Positions 41,767 through 50,864 are shown, counted from the stretch's first letter. The stretch: DNA of 64,000 nt from Anderseniella sp963700895 (GCA_963700895.1 CAVOZI010000004.1:233136-297135); one strand, 5' to 3'. Translations and numbers: made by a program. Notes: generated by a model not told the origin, from the letters alone.

Positions 41767-42165
41767 ATGCAGGACAGCAGGACATATCTGGATGAGCAAC
41801 TGATCGATGGTTTGCGGAAGACAATCGATGACAAGGTTGTGGCGAGTTTGCTGGCAGAGTTCATTGCCATGCTGGAAGCCGTTCGCTCGCAACTTGACAG
41901 GACTCCCCCTGACTCGGTGGAAGCGGCCAGGTTCCTGGCGGTGAAACTGCGAGGCTCCGCAGCAGAGTATGGTGCGATCCGTCTGGCAGAGGTGGCGCGC
42001 ACCATGGAACAGGCCCTGCTTACCAGTTCAAAGAACGTCGTTGACTGGCGATTGCTGCTTCGCGCCGAGATCGGGGACACCATACTGGCCTTCCGCCACG
42101 AAATCCGACGGTTGGGCGCCATCCCGGCGCCAGGGCCGAGACTGAAGCTTGTATCAGGCGACTGA
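41767..42165 (+). CDS. Hpt-like protein without the phosphorylatable histidine
   Basis: This 132-residue all-helical protein matches the shape of a histidine phosphotransfer domain: LLAEFIAMLEAVRSQLDR, then AARFLAVKLRGSAAEYGAIRLAEVARTMEQAL. The canonical AHxLKGSSAN motif reads AVKLRGSAAE, so the His is Val. It may be a binding-only relative or may not be a true Hpt. The start is chosen at ATG 41767; the longer frame begins at 41701. Confidence 0.5.
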   Translation: MQDSRTYLDEQLIDGLRKTIDDKVVASLLAEFIAMLEAVRSQLDRTPPDSVEAARFLAVKLRGSAAEYGAIRLAEVARTMEQALLTSSKNVVDWRLLLRAEIGDTILAFRHEIRRLGAIPAPGPRLKLVSGD

Positions 42166-42222
42166 TATCCGGTTCCGATTATCCATCTGCTCAACCCTCT
42201 CGGTCGGGATTATTTCGAAAAA

Positions 42223-42564
42223 TCACCAATCGATATCGAGATGGCTTTTGATCGTCTCCAATAGCTTGGTGCTGCGGTGCAACTCAGCTTCAATCGCTGC
42301 TTCCAGCGCTGACTTGGCTAACCTTTCCATTCCGCCGAGGCGGACCTCGAGCTCAATTCCATAATATAGTACAGCGCCCAATAGACTTGAAGATTGAGTT
42401 GCGCGAGACCGCAGATTTGCGAGGGCCTGAAGCGCGTCGTGGACACAGGCAATTGCGCCGGCCTGATCATTCCTGCTCATCTGGCTGGCACGGACAAGAG
42501 ACTCCCGGACCAGTTGTGCGTCATTGTGGGCCTCCTCCCAAAATTCAGACGTGTCTCGGATCAT
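42223..42564 (-). CDS. Hypothetical helical protein (113 aa)
   Basis: A soluble, mostly helical protein (QMSRNDQAGAIACVHDALQALANL, MERLAKSALEAAIEAELHRS) of unknown family. It converges with the Hpt-like gene. Composition and codon use look genuine. Confidence 0.45.
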   Translation of the reverse strand: MIRDTSEFWEEAHNDAQLVRESLVRASQMSRNDQAGAIACVHDALQALANLRSRATQSSSLLGAVLYYGIELEVRLGGMERLAKSALEAAIEAELHRSTKLLETIKSHLDIDW

Positions 42565-42790
42565 CCCAATTTATACCAGTAAGGTTGCTGGGCCAGCGGC
42601 TAAGCTTTCCAACGATCATGGTGACGTGAGCCTGCCATGGTCAATATGGCAGGTACCTATGAAATGGGATTGCAGTGAGTTTTCTCCAGTCGGAAACGCA
42701 GTTCATGGTGACTGCCAATGCAGGCGGAACCGGAATCACCGCATTCACAACCTGAAAGAAGATTGGCAATGCGATCCAGGAATACCGACA

Positions 42791-44921
42791 TCATACGAGG
42801 AATATGTCGGAGTAGTCGGGCACACCTGTCTCGAACCCGGCGACAATAGTGATGTCGCCGGTATCACCGCCGGTCGGATCGAACCAAAGTCCCTTTCCAC
42901 CAGTATCCAGGTAGAGCAGGGGGCCGGTCGCACCCAGGTCAGCTGGCAGCCCAGTACCCGACAGAAAATCAGCAGGGGCGAGTACACCCGTGTATCCAAG
43001 GTCGAAGCCTGATGCGGACAGGTGTATTGCATCGAAACCGTTGACAAAGTCACGCACCAGATCCCCGCCTTCACCGGGGCTTGCGAAAAAGAACGTGTCT
43101 GCCCCTTCACCACCGAACAGCACATCGATGCCGGCCCCGCCATTCAGCGTGTCGTTGCCCGCTCCGCCGTCGAGCGTGTCACCGCCTGCTTCGCCATCGA
43201 GATAATCATCGTCCTCATTGCCAAACAGGACGTCACTGTCATCTCCACCGAAGAGATGGTCATTGCCGAAGCCGCCAAACAGCCAGTCATTGCCGGCTTC
43301 GCCGTACAAGGTGTCATTCCCCGTGCCGCCGTCGAGGCTGTCGCCACCTGATCCCCCGTGCAGGGTGTCATGCCCTGCCTCGCCGAACAGCGCATCGGTC
43401 TCGCTGCCGCCATCAAGCAGGTCATCACCGCTTCCGCCAAACAGCCAGTCGATGCCGGCTTCGCCGTAGAGCGTGTCGTTGCCGGAGCCGCCATCCAGGG
43501 AGTCATCACCGTCGCCACCCCACAGGATATCATCGTCGTCCTGACCGAACAGGGCGTCGCCGTCGCTGCCCCCGTACAGCGTGTCCATGCCCCATCCGCC
43601 ATACAGCCAGTCAACTCCGGCATCACCGTAGAGCAGGTCGTTGCCGTGTCCGCCGTCGAGCGAGTCGCCACCCTCGCCGCCACGAAGGGTATCGTCGCCG
43701 TCTTCTCCGAACAGAGCATCCGTACCGTTGCCACCGTCCAGCTCGTCTGCCCCGTCCCAGCCATACAGCCAGTCCTGTCCGTCGGCACCGATCAGGCTGT
43801 CGTCACCATCACCGCCGTAGAGGGTGTCGTTGCCGAAGTGGCCCGCGATGATTGTCATTGCCGGCATTGCCGGTGATGACGTTGTCGAGGTCGTTGCCGG
43901 TCAGGGTGTCGTTGCCGCACCCGCCAATGGCGTTCTCGATATCGACGTCATAGGCAATGGCCAGGTTGTAGGTCATGCCGTTGACCGAGGAATAGGCACC
44001 CGCCAACCAGGCTCAGGGTCGATGAGGTCGACCAGCCGGACAGGTCGATGGTGTCGGTGCCGTTGCCATCCCAGATGGTCAGGATCGGACTGGCGTTCTG
44101 GGCTGAAATCATAAAGCCAGTTGCCGGCGGTGGCGTTGAAGCCATAGGTCGTGTCGGTGGCGCGGGTGGTGTAGTCGGCGCCGTACAGCTGCTGGATGGC
44201 CATGATGTCGTAGACCATCGGGGTCTGGGCATACTTGCCGTTCCAGTCAGCGCCGGTGACGTTGGCGTTGAAGTACGACATGATGGTGTACTGGCGGGAG
44301 TCCTCGACATAGAGCCAGCCGGAGGAGGTGTTGCCGTACTGCGGTGAGCCGCCATTGTAGTTGCCGGCATGGTTGAGGCCAAGGGCATGGCCGACCTCGT
44401 GGGCGATGGTCAGGTAGCCGTAGATGCCGGCTGTCGGGCTGACCAGGTTGTTTGTGCCGCTGTTGTAGTTCGGGTTGAGCCACACCGACCCCTGGATTTT
44501 CTGGAACGAGAAGGCCTCGGCGCCAACCTGGCCTGGGTAATAGGCATGGGCAAAACTGTTGCTGGTCGTGGTGTTGGAGAACTTGATGTCGGCGGTGTTC
44601 GGGCGAATTGGTATTCTCGACGAAGCTCGGGGCAACCAGGTCATCCCACAGGCCCATGATCTCGCGCAGTGCCGACTTCTGGGTTTCGGTCATGGCAGAC
44701 CAGCCGGATTGCTCGCCGTAGCCTGAGGCAAAGCTGCTGGAGGTGGTGAAGCCGTAGCGTGATCGTCGGGGCGACCTGGCCGGAGGCCGTGTACCAGTAG
44801 GATCCACTGTCGAGCTGATCGACAAGTGCCTGGTTGAAGCCAACCGGTGTGCCGCTGGCCGTACCGCCCTCGGCAGTGCCGGCGTACTGCGGCTCCAGAT
44901 CAGGCTGGTATGTCGAGCCAT
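42791..44921 (-). pseudogene. Serralysin-type metalloprotease with RTX repeats, several frameshifts
   Basis: It would be a secreted M10 zinc protease exported by a type I system. The catalytic part has YLTIAHEVGHALGLNHAGN (HExxHxxGxxH zinc site) and the Met-turn YTIMSYF. The C-terminal half, in one clean frame of 358 codons (42791-43867), has about 20 calcium-binding GGxGxDxLx nonapeptides and the end GFETGVPDYSDIFLV with a hydrophobic-acidic export-type terminus. Joining needs changes near 43.87, 44.02, 44.09, 44.61, 44.75 and 44.88 kb. The start ATG is at 44921. No T1SS genes lie nearby. Confidence 0.8.
42995..43860 (-). repeat. RTX calcium-binding nonapeptide repeat array
   Basis: Within the protease gene, tandem units of the form GNDTLYGGDGDDSLIGADGQDWLYGWDG recur roughly every 27 bases, with variants such as ADELDGGNGTDALFGEDG. 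At DNA level the repeats are only partly conserved, so the array is old rather than freshly expanded. Confidence 0.8.
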
Positions 44922-45043
44922 GAGCTAAACTTGTCGAGGAGCTTGGCTCAGGCCTGGATTGTCCCTGCCAGCGGAAAGGGCATGATCGTATGCGATGCTA
45001 ATGCCGGTCTGGCCGGCCTCAGCGGCATCGCGCGGCGCTCCAC

Positions 45044-45244
45044 TCAGGTTGCTGCCCTGGGGTTGCAAACGACGCTCCTACGGGATTGCCCGGAATTGAA
45101 CATGACCTGATCTATGACGGCTTGGAGACTGTCCTTGATGTCCTGGCTTTCCGGCGTGCCATCAGCGAACACGGCCAGGGTGCCCGGGTCGGAATCAAAT
45201 GCATCCCACTCGGAGATTGAGCTGCCAATACAAAGTTCGCACAT
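45044..45244 (-). CDS. Doubtful small ORF upstream of the protease
   Basis: A 66-residue frame begins MCELCIGSSISEWDAFDSD and continues GTLAVFADGTPESQDIKDSLQAVIDQVMF. The MCxxC-acidic start resembles the N-termini of some RTX protease paralogues. It could be a remnant of a second protease or a separate small gene. Support is weak. Confidence 0.25.
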   Translation of the reverse strand: MCELCIGSSISEWDAFDSDPGTLAVFADGTPESQDIKDSLQAVIDQVMFNSGQSRRSVVCNPRAAT

Positions 45245-46122
45245 GTAGCCTGTCCCCATTGCGATCGGATGCGCTGGCAAGCGCCGTCATCGTGCACGGA
45301 AGGAGAAGGTACAAACGGATACTTTCGGGAAGGTAATCCGCGCGCTGACTGCGACAGGAAATTGCAAATCTGGTTAACGCAACTGGTCTGATGGTGGAAG
45401 CTGTCACAGGTGTACCAGTACTGGTTTGCCGGTGACGTTCACAGTACCGCGTCGCGAAGGCAGAAGACCCGCCACGCGAGGGGTAACGTGGCGGGTCTGT
45501 GCGGGCTTCAAACCGCCGGAGAGGAAGGCAGGGGTCGAGGGGGTCCGGTGGTCTGTTCTGATCGCCCGGAGGGGGCCAAGCAGGTTTCGTACCAGCAGCA
45601 CACCTGCCTGTTGCACTTACGGCGAGATCTACGAGGCTCCGGCCCCGTATCGAGAACGCGTCCACGTGCTCCAGCGCCCTGCCGGGAAGAGGAGTTGCCA
45701 GAGCCGGACGACCAGTTGCTGCCGGTGTGTGCCTGAATGAAACAAAAGGGGAAGGCGCTCTGAATGGGGACACAGAGAGCCTTCCAAGAGGGTTCTCGGT
45801 CGAACGAAGTTGCCCGGGAGCAGGCCATAAGGCACCGACTCCCAGGCTCCGGTCGCCGTCCAGAAATGAGGTTACATCCAGGGGATGACTGCAGATGTGC
45901 AATTGTGGACATCCGCAGCTAGGTTTGTCGTGGCAGCCACGTCCCGGCATTAATGATTAATCGAGCTTCTGGGCAGTTCGGTCGCAATCTGGCGCGCGGT
46001 TTGAAAGGACTGCGCCAGGCTGTGCAGCGGGGGTACTCACCCGGCGCTCCAGCCCAGTCCTCCTGGTCCTGTCCATCCGCCGCATTTGGGCAGGCCAGGG
46101 GGACGCCCAATCATCCCGGGCC
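45245..46122. other. Long stretch without a recognised gene
   Basis: About 880 bases in which frames on both strands are rich in Arg, Ser and Pro and carry no recognisable domain. It contains the 12-bp perfect hairpin at 45.47 kb. It may be decayed DNA from a rearrangement next to the broken protease. Confidence 0.4.
45465..45498. terminator. Perfect 12-bp hairpin, terminator-like
   Basis: AGACCCGCCACG (45465-45476) pairs exactly with CGTGGCGGGTCT (45487-45498) around a 10-base loop. On the minus strand the stem is followed by TCTGCC, a weak T-run. No gene end lies immediately upstream on either strand, so its role is open. Confidence 0.5.
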
Positions 46123-46574
46123 TTATTCCGGCAGCCCTGCATCAACGGGCAAGAACAGGCTTGACAGGGTTGTCCAGCCGAAAATCTGCAGGACGATCAC
46201 CCCAACAAGGGCGATGAAGCAGACGCCAACCATGAGCTGGAGCAGTAACAGGCTGCGCTCGACCTTTTCAAGTTGCTTCAGGCTGGTGAGAATGGAGTCA
46301 GTATTGAGCTGGGCAACAAGCGCATCGCGCCGGCCTCGATCGCGAACGACTTGGCCCTTTCCGGCGACCATTCGCGCATCTTCAGTGACTGGTTGGGTGC
46401 CCACTTGGGCGGCTTGTCCCGATAGCGTCCGAGCAGCAGGTCGATCTCGACATCGGCCCGGGCCTGGTTCCGGCTGGCGGCGTTGTCGATACCGCTGGAC
46501 TTCAGTTCCCCCAGCAAGCGCCGGAGCTAGTCCTCCTTGCGCTGCAATTCCTGTTCGGTGATCTGGTTGTCCAT
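46123..46574 (-). pseudogene. Membrane protein, broken paralogue of the 61-kb gene
   Basis: MDNQITEQELQRKED is followed by TAG where the paralogue at 61.0-61.5 kb has Ala (ARKEEALAILLEGL). The frame then continues LRRLLGELKSSGIDNAASRNQARADVEIDLLL, KPPKWAPNQSLKMREWSPERAKSFAIE. A frame change near 46335 leads to RRDALVAQLNTDSILTSLKQLEKVERSLLLLQLMVGVCFIALVGVIVLQIFGW, the transmembrane part. Both defects line up against the intact paralogue, so this copy is inactive as read. Confidence 0.7.
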
Positions 46575-46783
46575 GGAAGAGGTTCTCACTCTGCGTCGTA
46601 CCGCGCGAACCGCCCGGATATCTACCTGCTGGCCCATTGTTGACGTCTGTCGACGGCTTGTGAAGCCTTGTGCCCGGCCGGGAGCGAACTGTCGAGAAGA
46701 GAGCCTGTCAAGCATGGTGCACTCCGGCGGCAGCCTTTTCTCATGTTGCAATGCAAGTACCGCGCTGAGGTGCCCTGCCAGGG

Positions 46784-47113
46784 TCAATCGTCAGTGCTAT
46801 GGAACAGCGCGCTTTCCCGGATCAACCTGGTGATTTCCTCAGCAGGTGCGCCAACAAGTTCAGGCTGGCCGGAAAAGCTCACGCCCACCAGACCGTTGTC
46901 CTGCCAGCGGGTCCAGCATGGATAGAGCAGGGATTCGTCTGCCATCAGCAGGGCGCAGGCATGTGCTGCGGACTGATCGTGTTCGTGCAGCGCAAGCCGC
47001 GCACCGCCAACACTTAGGTCGGTGACATAGCAGCGGATCGAGCGTTCCTCCAGGGTGAAGAGAAACGCGGTCTTGTTGACCTTGTACCGCATATGTGAGC
47101 GCTTGTCTGACAT
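46784..47113 (-). CDS. PilZ domain protein
   Basis: A 109-residue single PilZ domain: HMRYKVNKTAFLFTLEERSIRCYVTDLSVGGARLALHEH has the RxxxR-like N-terminal positions and the DLSVGGARL signature. LVGVSFSGQPELVGAPAEEITRLI is the end of the barrel. It presumably binds cyclic di-GMP; the EAL protein next door could set the level. No effector domain is attached. Confidence 0.85.
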   Translation of the reverse strand: MSDKRSHMRYKVNKTAFLFTLEERSIRCYVTDLSVGGARLALHEHDQSAAHACALLMADESLLYPCWTRWQDNGLVGVSFSGQPELVGAPAEEITRLIRESALFHSTDD

Positions 47114-47360
47114 CGCCGGGCAAGCTAGGGGCGGCCCCGTTAACAGGTTATTGCCACGCCCTGGAGCGAACGGCGATATGGTTACGGATCGATTCAGACG
47201 CTTGGCTGCAATTTTAGATAACTTGCCGTTTGTGCAGGTTCTCTACCTTTTAACAGCGGCTTAATGCTGGCCAGTGAGGTTTAGCCACTGCCCACAGCAG
47301 TCATTAGCATCCTGCGTGTACTCTGGCGGGCAGGATAGATGCCGGGCCGGAGGAGATCCC

Positions 47361-48284
47361 ATGTCACGCCGTGTGAACCCTGCACCAGTGCAAGCTGTTG
47401 GAACTGACCAGCCGGATGGCCTGGTGCAGCCGGAGGTGACAGCGGGTCCGGAGCTGTCGACACAGAGGCTGCGCGATGCCATTGAGGGCAGGGCGATCAT
47501 TCCGCTGTTCCAGCCCATCATCGACCTCGCTACTGGAGAGACGACCGGCTGCGAGGTGCTGGCACGGTGGACCGACGGGGAGCTCGGCGCCATCTCGCCT
47601 GACGTCTTCATCCCGGCTGCAGAACGGGCGGGACTGCTGGACAAGATGATGATCTCGCTGCTGCAGCCTGTGGCGGATGCCATGCACCGCACCCATCCGC
47701 GGCTGTCGTTCTCGATCAATGTGTCGCCGAGCCAGCTGAGGGATTCCTGGTTTTCCGCGCGGTTCCTGTCCTACATCCGGCGGCTGAACATCCCGCCGCA
47801 GCGGCTGATCGTCGAGATCACCGAGGCGGTGCTGATCCGGGACTTTGCCTCGATCAACGCGACGCTGAAGTCGTTGCGGGCGCAGGGCATCCGCATTGCA
47901 CTGGATGATTTCGGGACCGGCTATTCGAACCTGCAGTACCTGTGTGCCATCGACTGCGACATCGTGAAGATCGATCGCTGCTTCGTCGAGCGGCTCGGCC
48001 GGGAAGGGGCGAGCCGGAAGGTGATCCAGGCGGTGGTGGGGCTTGGCTCCGGTCTCGGCTTCTCGATTACAGCAGAAGGCATCGAGACAGATGAACAGGC
48101 GCGCCTGCTGCTGCAGCTCGGGTGTGACCGGGGCCAGGGCTTCATGTATTCAAGGCCGGTCAGCGGGCGCGAGTTTGTCCGCTCCAACGGCCTGCCGTCA
48201 CGTGGCCATCCAGTCCGGGAACTTCATGGCATCCGGCTTGCGGCCGTACAGCCGGTACCGGCCAGGCAACCGCTGATGGCGTAG
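47361..48284 (+). CDS. EAL domain cyclic-di-GMP phosphodiesterase
   Basis: A 307-residue stand-alone EAL protein that should hydrolyse c-di-GMP to pGpG. Conserved positions are present: GCEVLARW (EVL in place of EAL), NVSPSQLRD, IVEITEAVLIRD, IALDDFGTGYSNLQYL (catalytic DD), IVKIDRCFVERL and AEGIETDEQ, then GRGQGF-like GQGFMYSRPVS. All metal and catalytic residues appear kept, so activity is likely. GGAGGAG lies before ATG 47361. No sensor domain is seen. Confidence 0.9.
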   Translation: MSRRVNPAPVQAVGTDQPDGLVQPEVTAGPELSTQRLRDAIEGRAIIPLFQPIIDLATGETTGCEVLARWTDGELGAISPDVFIPAAERAGLLDKMMISLLQPVADAMHRTHPRLSFSINVSPSQLRDSWFSARFLSYIRRLNIPPQRLIVEITEAVLIRDFASINATLKSLRAQGIRIALDDFGTGYSNLQYLCAIDCDIVKIDRCFVERLGREGASRKVIQAVVGLGSGLGFSITAEGIETDEQARLLLQLGCDRGQGFMYSRPVSGREFVRSNGLPSRGHPVRELHGIRLAAVQPVPARQPLMA

Positions 48285-48603
48285 CGCGCCTGCCTTTATC
48301 TTCGCAGTGGCCGTATGGAGGCCCAACCTGATCGTCGCCAACAGGGGCGGTGACAGCGGGTCAGTTCAATTGTCAAAACTACAATTATAGATTGCGGTTT
48401 TATTTTTTAAGCTATCTATAATAGAGCTTGCTGATGGTGCGGATTGTCGCTGCGATAGTCCCGCCCGCGGTTCGCCGCCGACCAGGCGCCGCGTACCGGC
48501 TGGCTGAAATCCGCAAATAACAGAACTTCAATGAGCCCGGTCAAGGCGAGCGCGGACCGTGAGGAGTATAATTATGTTTTCAATTATCAGGGAGATTTCA
48601 GTC
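48285..48603. other. AT-rich leader region of the following gene
   Basis: About 320 bases without a gene. The AT-rich core at 48370-48430 contains the inverted repeat listed separately and probably the promoter of the exported-protein gene. Confidence 0.45.
48384..48422. promoter_or_regulatory. 9-bp perfect inverted repeat in an AT-rich region
   Basis: ATTATAGAT (48384-48392) and ATCTATAAT (48414-48422) are exact inverted repeats with a 21-bp AT-rich spacer in otherwise GC-rich DNA. They lie 180 bases before the exported-protein start and could be an operator or a paired half-site. Confidence 0.45.
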
Positions 48604-48948
48604 ATGAAGAGACTCGCTCTGGCGGCCGCTGCTGCCATGTCCATTCTGTTCGTCCAGTCGGTTCCTGCACTGGCAACGGAAGTGCTTGACGCGGCCCAGA
48701 TCAAGAAGTTCGTACCGGGCCGGGCAAAGGCAAAGATCAGCGGTTCCACGGTGGTAATCCTGGCAAGCACCAGCGGCAAGCTGTCGGCGACCTGGGGTGG
48801 TGAGAATGATACCGGCCAGTGGCATGTGAGCGGCGATCAGCTGTGTATCAAATTCCATACCTGGCTGCGTGCTGGGACGCACTGCTCAAAGGTGGCCCGG
48901 TCCGGTAATTCCTATAGGGTCGTCGGGGTGACGTTCAGCAAGTACTGA
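48604..48948 (+). CDS. Exported small protein (DUF995-like)
   Basis: Residues 1-24 are a signal peptide (KRLALAAAAAMSILFVQSVPALA). The mature part has ISGSTVVILASTSGKLSATWGG, GQWHVSGDQLCIKFHTW and a second Cys in AGTHCSKV, the layout of DUF995-type secreted domains with one disulfide. GGGAG lies before ATG 48604. The gene is intact; function unknown. Confidence 0.7.
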   Translation: MKRLALAAAAAMSILFVQSVPALATEVLDAAQIKKFVPGRAKAKISGSTVVILASTSGKLSATWGGENDTGQWHVSGDQLCIKFHTWLRAGTHCSKVARSGNSYRVVGVTFSKY

Positions 48949-48974
48949 AACGGTATCGGATCGTCAGAGAAGTT

Positions 48975-49148
48975 ATGCAGCAAGCGCAATCTGATGCATT
49001 TGGCAAAGCCGATGGTGATGCAATGCAGCAGGCGCGGGACCGTGGCTTCTGTGGCGCGCCCGGTTATATCGTGACCAGTGCATTTTTCTGGAGAGATGAC
49101 CGACTTGAGCATGCGCTTTCCCGATCCAGGGCTGGGCAAATCCTTTCA
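48975..49148 (+). pseudogene. Fragment of 2-hydroxychromene-2-carboxylate isomerase
   Basis: QQAQSDAFGKADGDAMQQARDRGFCGAPGYIV and FFWRDDRLEHALSRSRAGQI match the C-terminal third of the intact isomerase at 59.4-60.0 kb (QQAQSDAIGKAYSDATREARNRGIFGAPSFVV, LFWGDDRLADALS). The N-terminal thioredoxin half is absent. It is a degraded partial duplicate. Confidence 0.75.
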
Positions 49149-49170
49149 TGTCAATGTCTATCCAACAAAA

Positions 49171-49240
49171 CCGGCGCCCCGAAGAACGTCTGGAAAATCG
49201 GTATCCGGTGAGCATGTACTGTCAGGCTGCTGCAGCCTTC
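49171..49240. repeat. Intergenic hairpin element, copy A
   Basis: CCGGCGCCCCGAAGAACGTC, then a spacer and TACTGTCAGGCTGCTGCAGCC at 49217-49237. Order and spacing match copies B and C. This copy has a weaker first stem. Confidence 0.5.
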
Positions 49241-49376
49241 CGACTGCGCTATCCGCTGCGGGAGTGCTTGTTCAATCGAGTTTGAGTGATTTCTTTGACG
49301 TGGATTGCACGGATTTGGGAGAGGATATGGTGTCTAAACAGCGTTAACGCGCCCCCTCAACAGGAACTTACACACG

Positions 49377-49535
49377 ATGCTTCAGAAGCTTTTGGACAAG
49401 GCCCTTCCGATGAATGAGGCCACTTTGGATGACCCTTGGACGGTTCAGTACTGGTCGTATCTCCTGCCTCACTTCCTGTCCGGTCTGGTTCTGGGATGGA
49501 TTGCATGGAAGATGATAGGTTTGTTGGCCTCGTGA
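49377..49535 (+). CDS. Small membrane protein (52 aa)
   Basis: A short frame with one hydrophobic segment (YLLPHFLSGLVLGWIAWKMIGLLA) and an acidic N-terminal half. Start sites are not strong. It may be a real single-helix protein. Confidence 0.4.
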   Translation: MLQKLLDKALPMNEATLDDPWTVQYWSYLLPHFLSGLVLGWIAWKMIGLLAS

Positions 49536-49654
49536 GCGGTTCACCACTTTGGTGTCGCTTTCAGAAATCTTAACTCCTGCAGTCGTAACATCTGCCCTGC
49601 GGATCCATAAGCAATCGGCGACGGTGCAAATTTCTGTCGCAGAAGGCACAGGCA

Positions 49655-50104
49655 GTGATCAACTTTCCAAGCCGAGTCCTGATTGTCGATGACGCCCCAG
49701 TCCATTTGGACATTCTGGAGAGGGCGTTTATCAACGCTGGAGTTGCCACGGTTGTCAAAGCTATCGACGGCCACGAAGCAAAGTTGCTTATGGCAGAGGC
49801 TTACCCATCATTTGATTTGATTGTTCTCGATCTCTGCCTGCCCGGTTTTGATGGCTTTGAGATGCTCAGCCATTTCGGTACCTGCGGATCGGATACGCAG
49901 TTTGTCCTGCTCTCAGGGATGCCACGGCACATGCTGGACATGGCTGCGACGTTCGCACAAATGAAAGGGCTACGGTTGATCGGAGCCTTGCAGAAACCCG
50001 CAGCCATTTCCGAACTGATGGAAGTTGTGAAAAGCCACGATTGGGAGCTCAGACCAAGAGTGAGCGCTAGTGGCGTATCTCAGACCTCATCATCGTCTGG
50101 TTAA
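49655..50104 (+). CDS. Stand-alone response regulator receiver protein
   Basis: A CheY-like receiver of about 125 residues plus a Ser-rich tail. VLIVDDAP gives the acidic pocket, LIVLDLCLPGFDGFEM the phospho-accepting Asp, FVLLSGMP the Ser/Thr and ALQKPAAISELMEVV the Lys. No output domain is present. The start is GTG 49655. Its stop is immediately followed by hairpin copy B. Confidence 0.87.
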   Translation: MINFPSRVLIVDDAPVHLDILERAFINAGVATVVKAIDGHEAKLLMAEAYPSFDLIVLDLCLPGFDGFEMLSHFGTCGSDTQFVLLSGMPRHMLDMAATFAQMKGLRLIGALQKPAAISELMEVVKSHDWELRPRVSASGVSQTSSSSG

Positions 50105-50175
50105 AGCGGGTGCTTCCTGGAACGCCCGCTTGGACTGGTAGCCGGCGATTGTGTGCTGTCAGGCAGCTGCGGCCT
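50104..50175. repeat. Intergenic hairpin element, copy B (terminator-like)
   Basis: The stem AAGCGGG (50104-50110) pairs with CCCGCTT (50125-50131), extended by GTGCTTCC/GGAACG with one mismatch. A second part GTGCTGTCAGGCAGCTGCGG follows at 50153-50172. It starts at the stop of the response regulator, so it probably terminates transcription. Confidence 0.6.
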
Positions 50176-50526
50176 ATGGTGCAGAAGTTTGTCAACATGA
50201 CCCAGGTGCTGCGGTTCTGTGTTGCCTGCTTCATCCAGGCTCGGGCCAGAACATCGATGTGAAAATGCCCCGGACGCGGGTCGACCGTCCAGATTGCTCC
50301 ATCGCAAGAGTTCAGATCCGGACTTTTTTGCTGTTGGTCGTGCAGCCCACGATGATCTAGTCTGACAAGTGCTGCGGGTTACCTATCCGGGTTGCTGCCG
50401 CGGTTGGGGTCGGGCAATTTCGTTCGCAGGTGCCCCTTGCGATGCTCGGCCCTGTTTTTTTGATCAGATCTTGAAGCCGCCCACTGATTGAGCAAGGTTT
50501 TGAGTGTCTTGCGCCCATTTGGAGTC
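50176..50526. other. Intergenic stretch without a recognised gene
   Basis: About 350 bases; a few short frames exist but lack ribosome sites and domain content. No gene is supported. Confidence 0.35.
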
Positions 50527-50808
50527 ATGAACGTGAGAAATCCGAGTTTGAGACTGATTTTCAAGGCAGCTGTTGTGGCGGCTGGCCTCGCTGCGGTTGG
50601 TATTCCGTCAGCCAGTGCATTCAACAACGAGATGCAGCTACGTTGTCACTGGTTCCAGCAGCAGTCCTGGAAAGCGGCGCGTCAAGCAAACGAGCAGCCG
50701 CCAGGCTCGCGTGCCGAAGAGCGTTTGAGACAGAAAGCGCAATGCTGGCGTCAGACCTACAACCGCTGCCTGCGAGGCGAGATCTTCCCGCAAGAGCGGC
50801 CCTGTTAA
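50527..50808 (+). CDS. Small exported protein
   Basis: The first 30 residues are a signal peptide (RLIFKAAVVAAGLAAVGIPSASA). The mature part of about 63 residues is basic and Gln-rich, with four Cys (RCHWFQQQSW, QCWRQTYNRCLRG). ATG 50527 is chosen over 50488 because the signal peptide then has a normal length. Followed by a hairpin terminator. Family unknown. Confidence 0.6.
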   Translation: MNVRNPSLRLIFKAAVVAAGLAAVGIPSASAFNNEMQLRCHWFQQQSWKAARQANEQPPGSRAEERLRQKAQCWRQTYNRCLRGEIFPQERPC

Positions 50809-50833
50809 TCCGGATCCGCAAGCTTTGACCAGA

Positions 50834-50864
50834 AAGCCCGTCCGCTTTGAAAACGGACGGGCTT
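50834..50864. terminator. Perfect 11-bp hairpin after the exported-protein gene
   Basis: AAGCCCGTCCG (50834-50844) pairs exactly with CGGACGGGCTT (50854-50864) around a 9-base loop, 25 bases after the stop. No T-run follows on the plus strand, so termination efficiency is uncertain. Confidence 0.65.

Noticed and set aside
43081..43851. A 256-codon plus-strand frame made of Arg/His-rich repeats
   Set aside because: It is the antisense reading of the RTX repeats; the periodicity comes from the nonapeptide array on the other strand.
42995..43860. Regular 27-base periodicity considered as a CRISPR-like array
   Set aside because: It lies inside an open frame and encodes GGxGxD calcium-binding units; there are no identical repeats with unique spacers.
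45410..45740. Two overlapping plus-strand frames of about 105 codons
   Set aside because: Both are Arg/Ser/Cys-rich, share no recognisable motif, and span the perfect hairpin at 45.47 kb.
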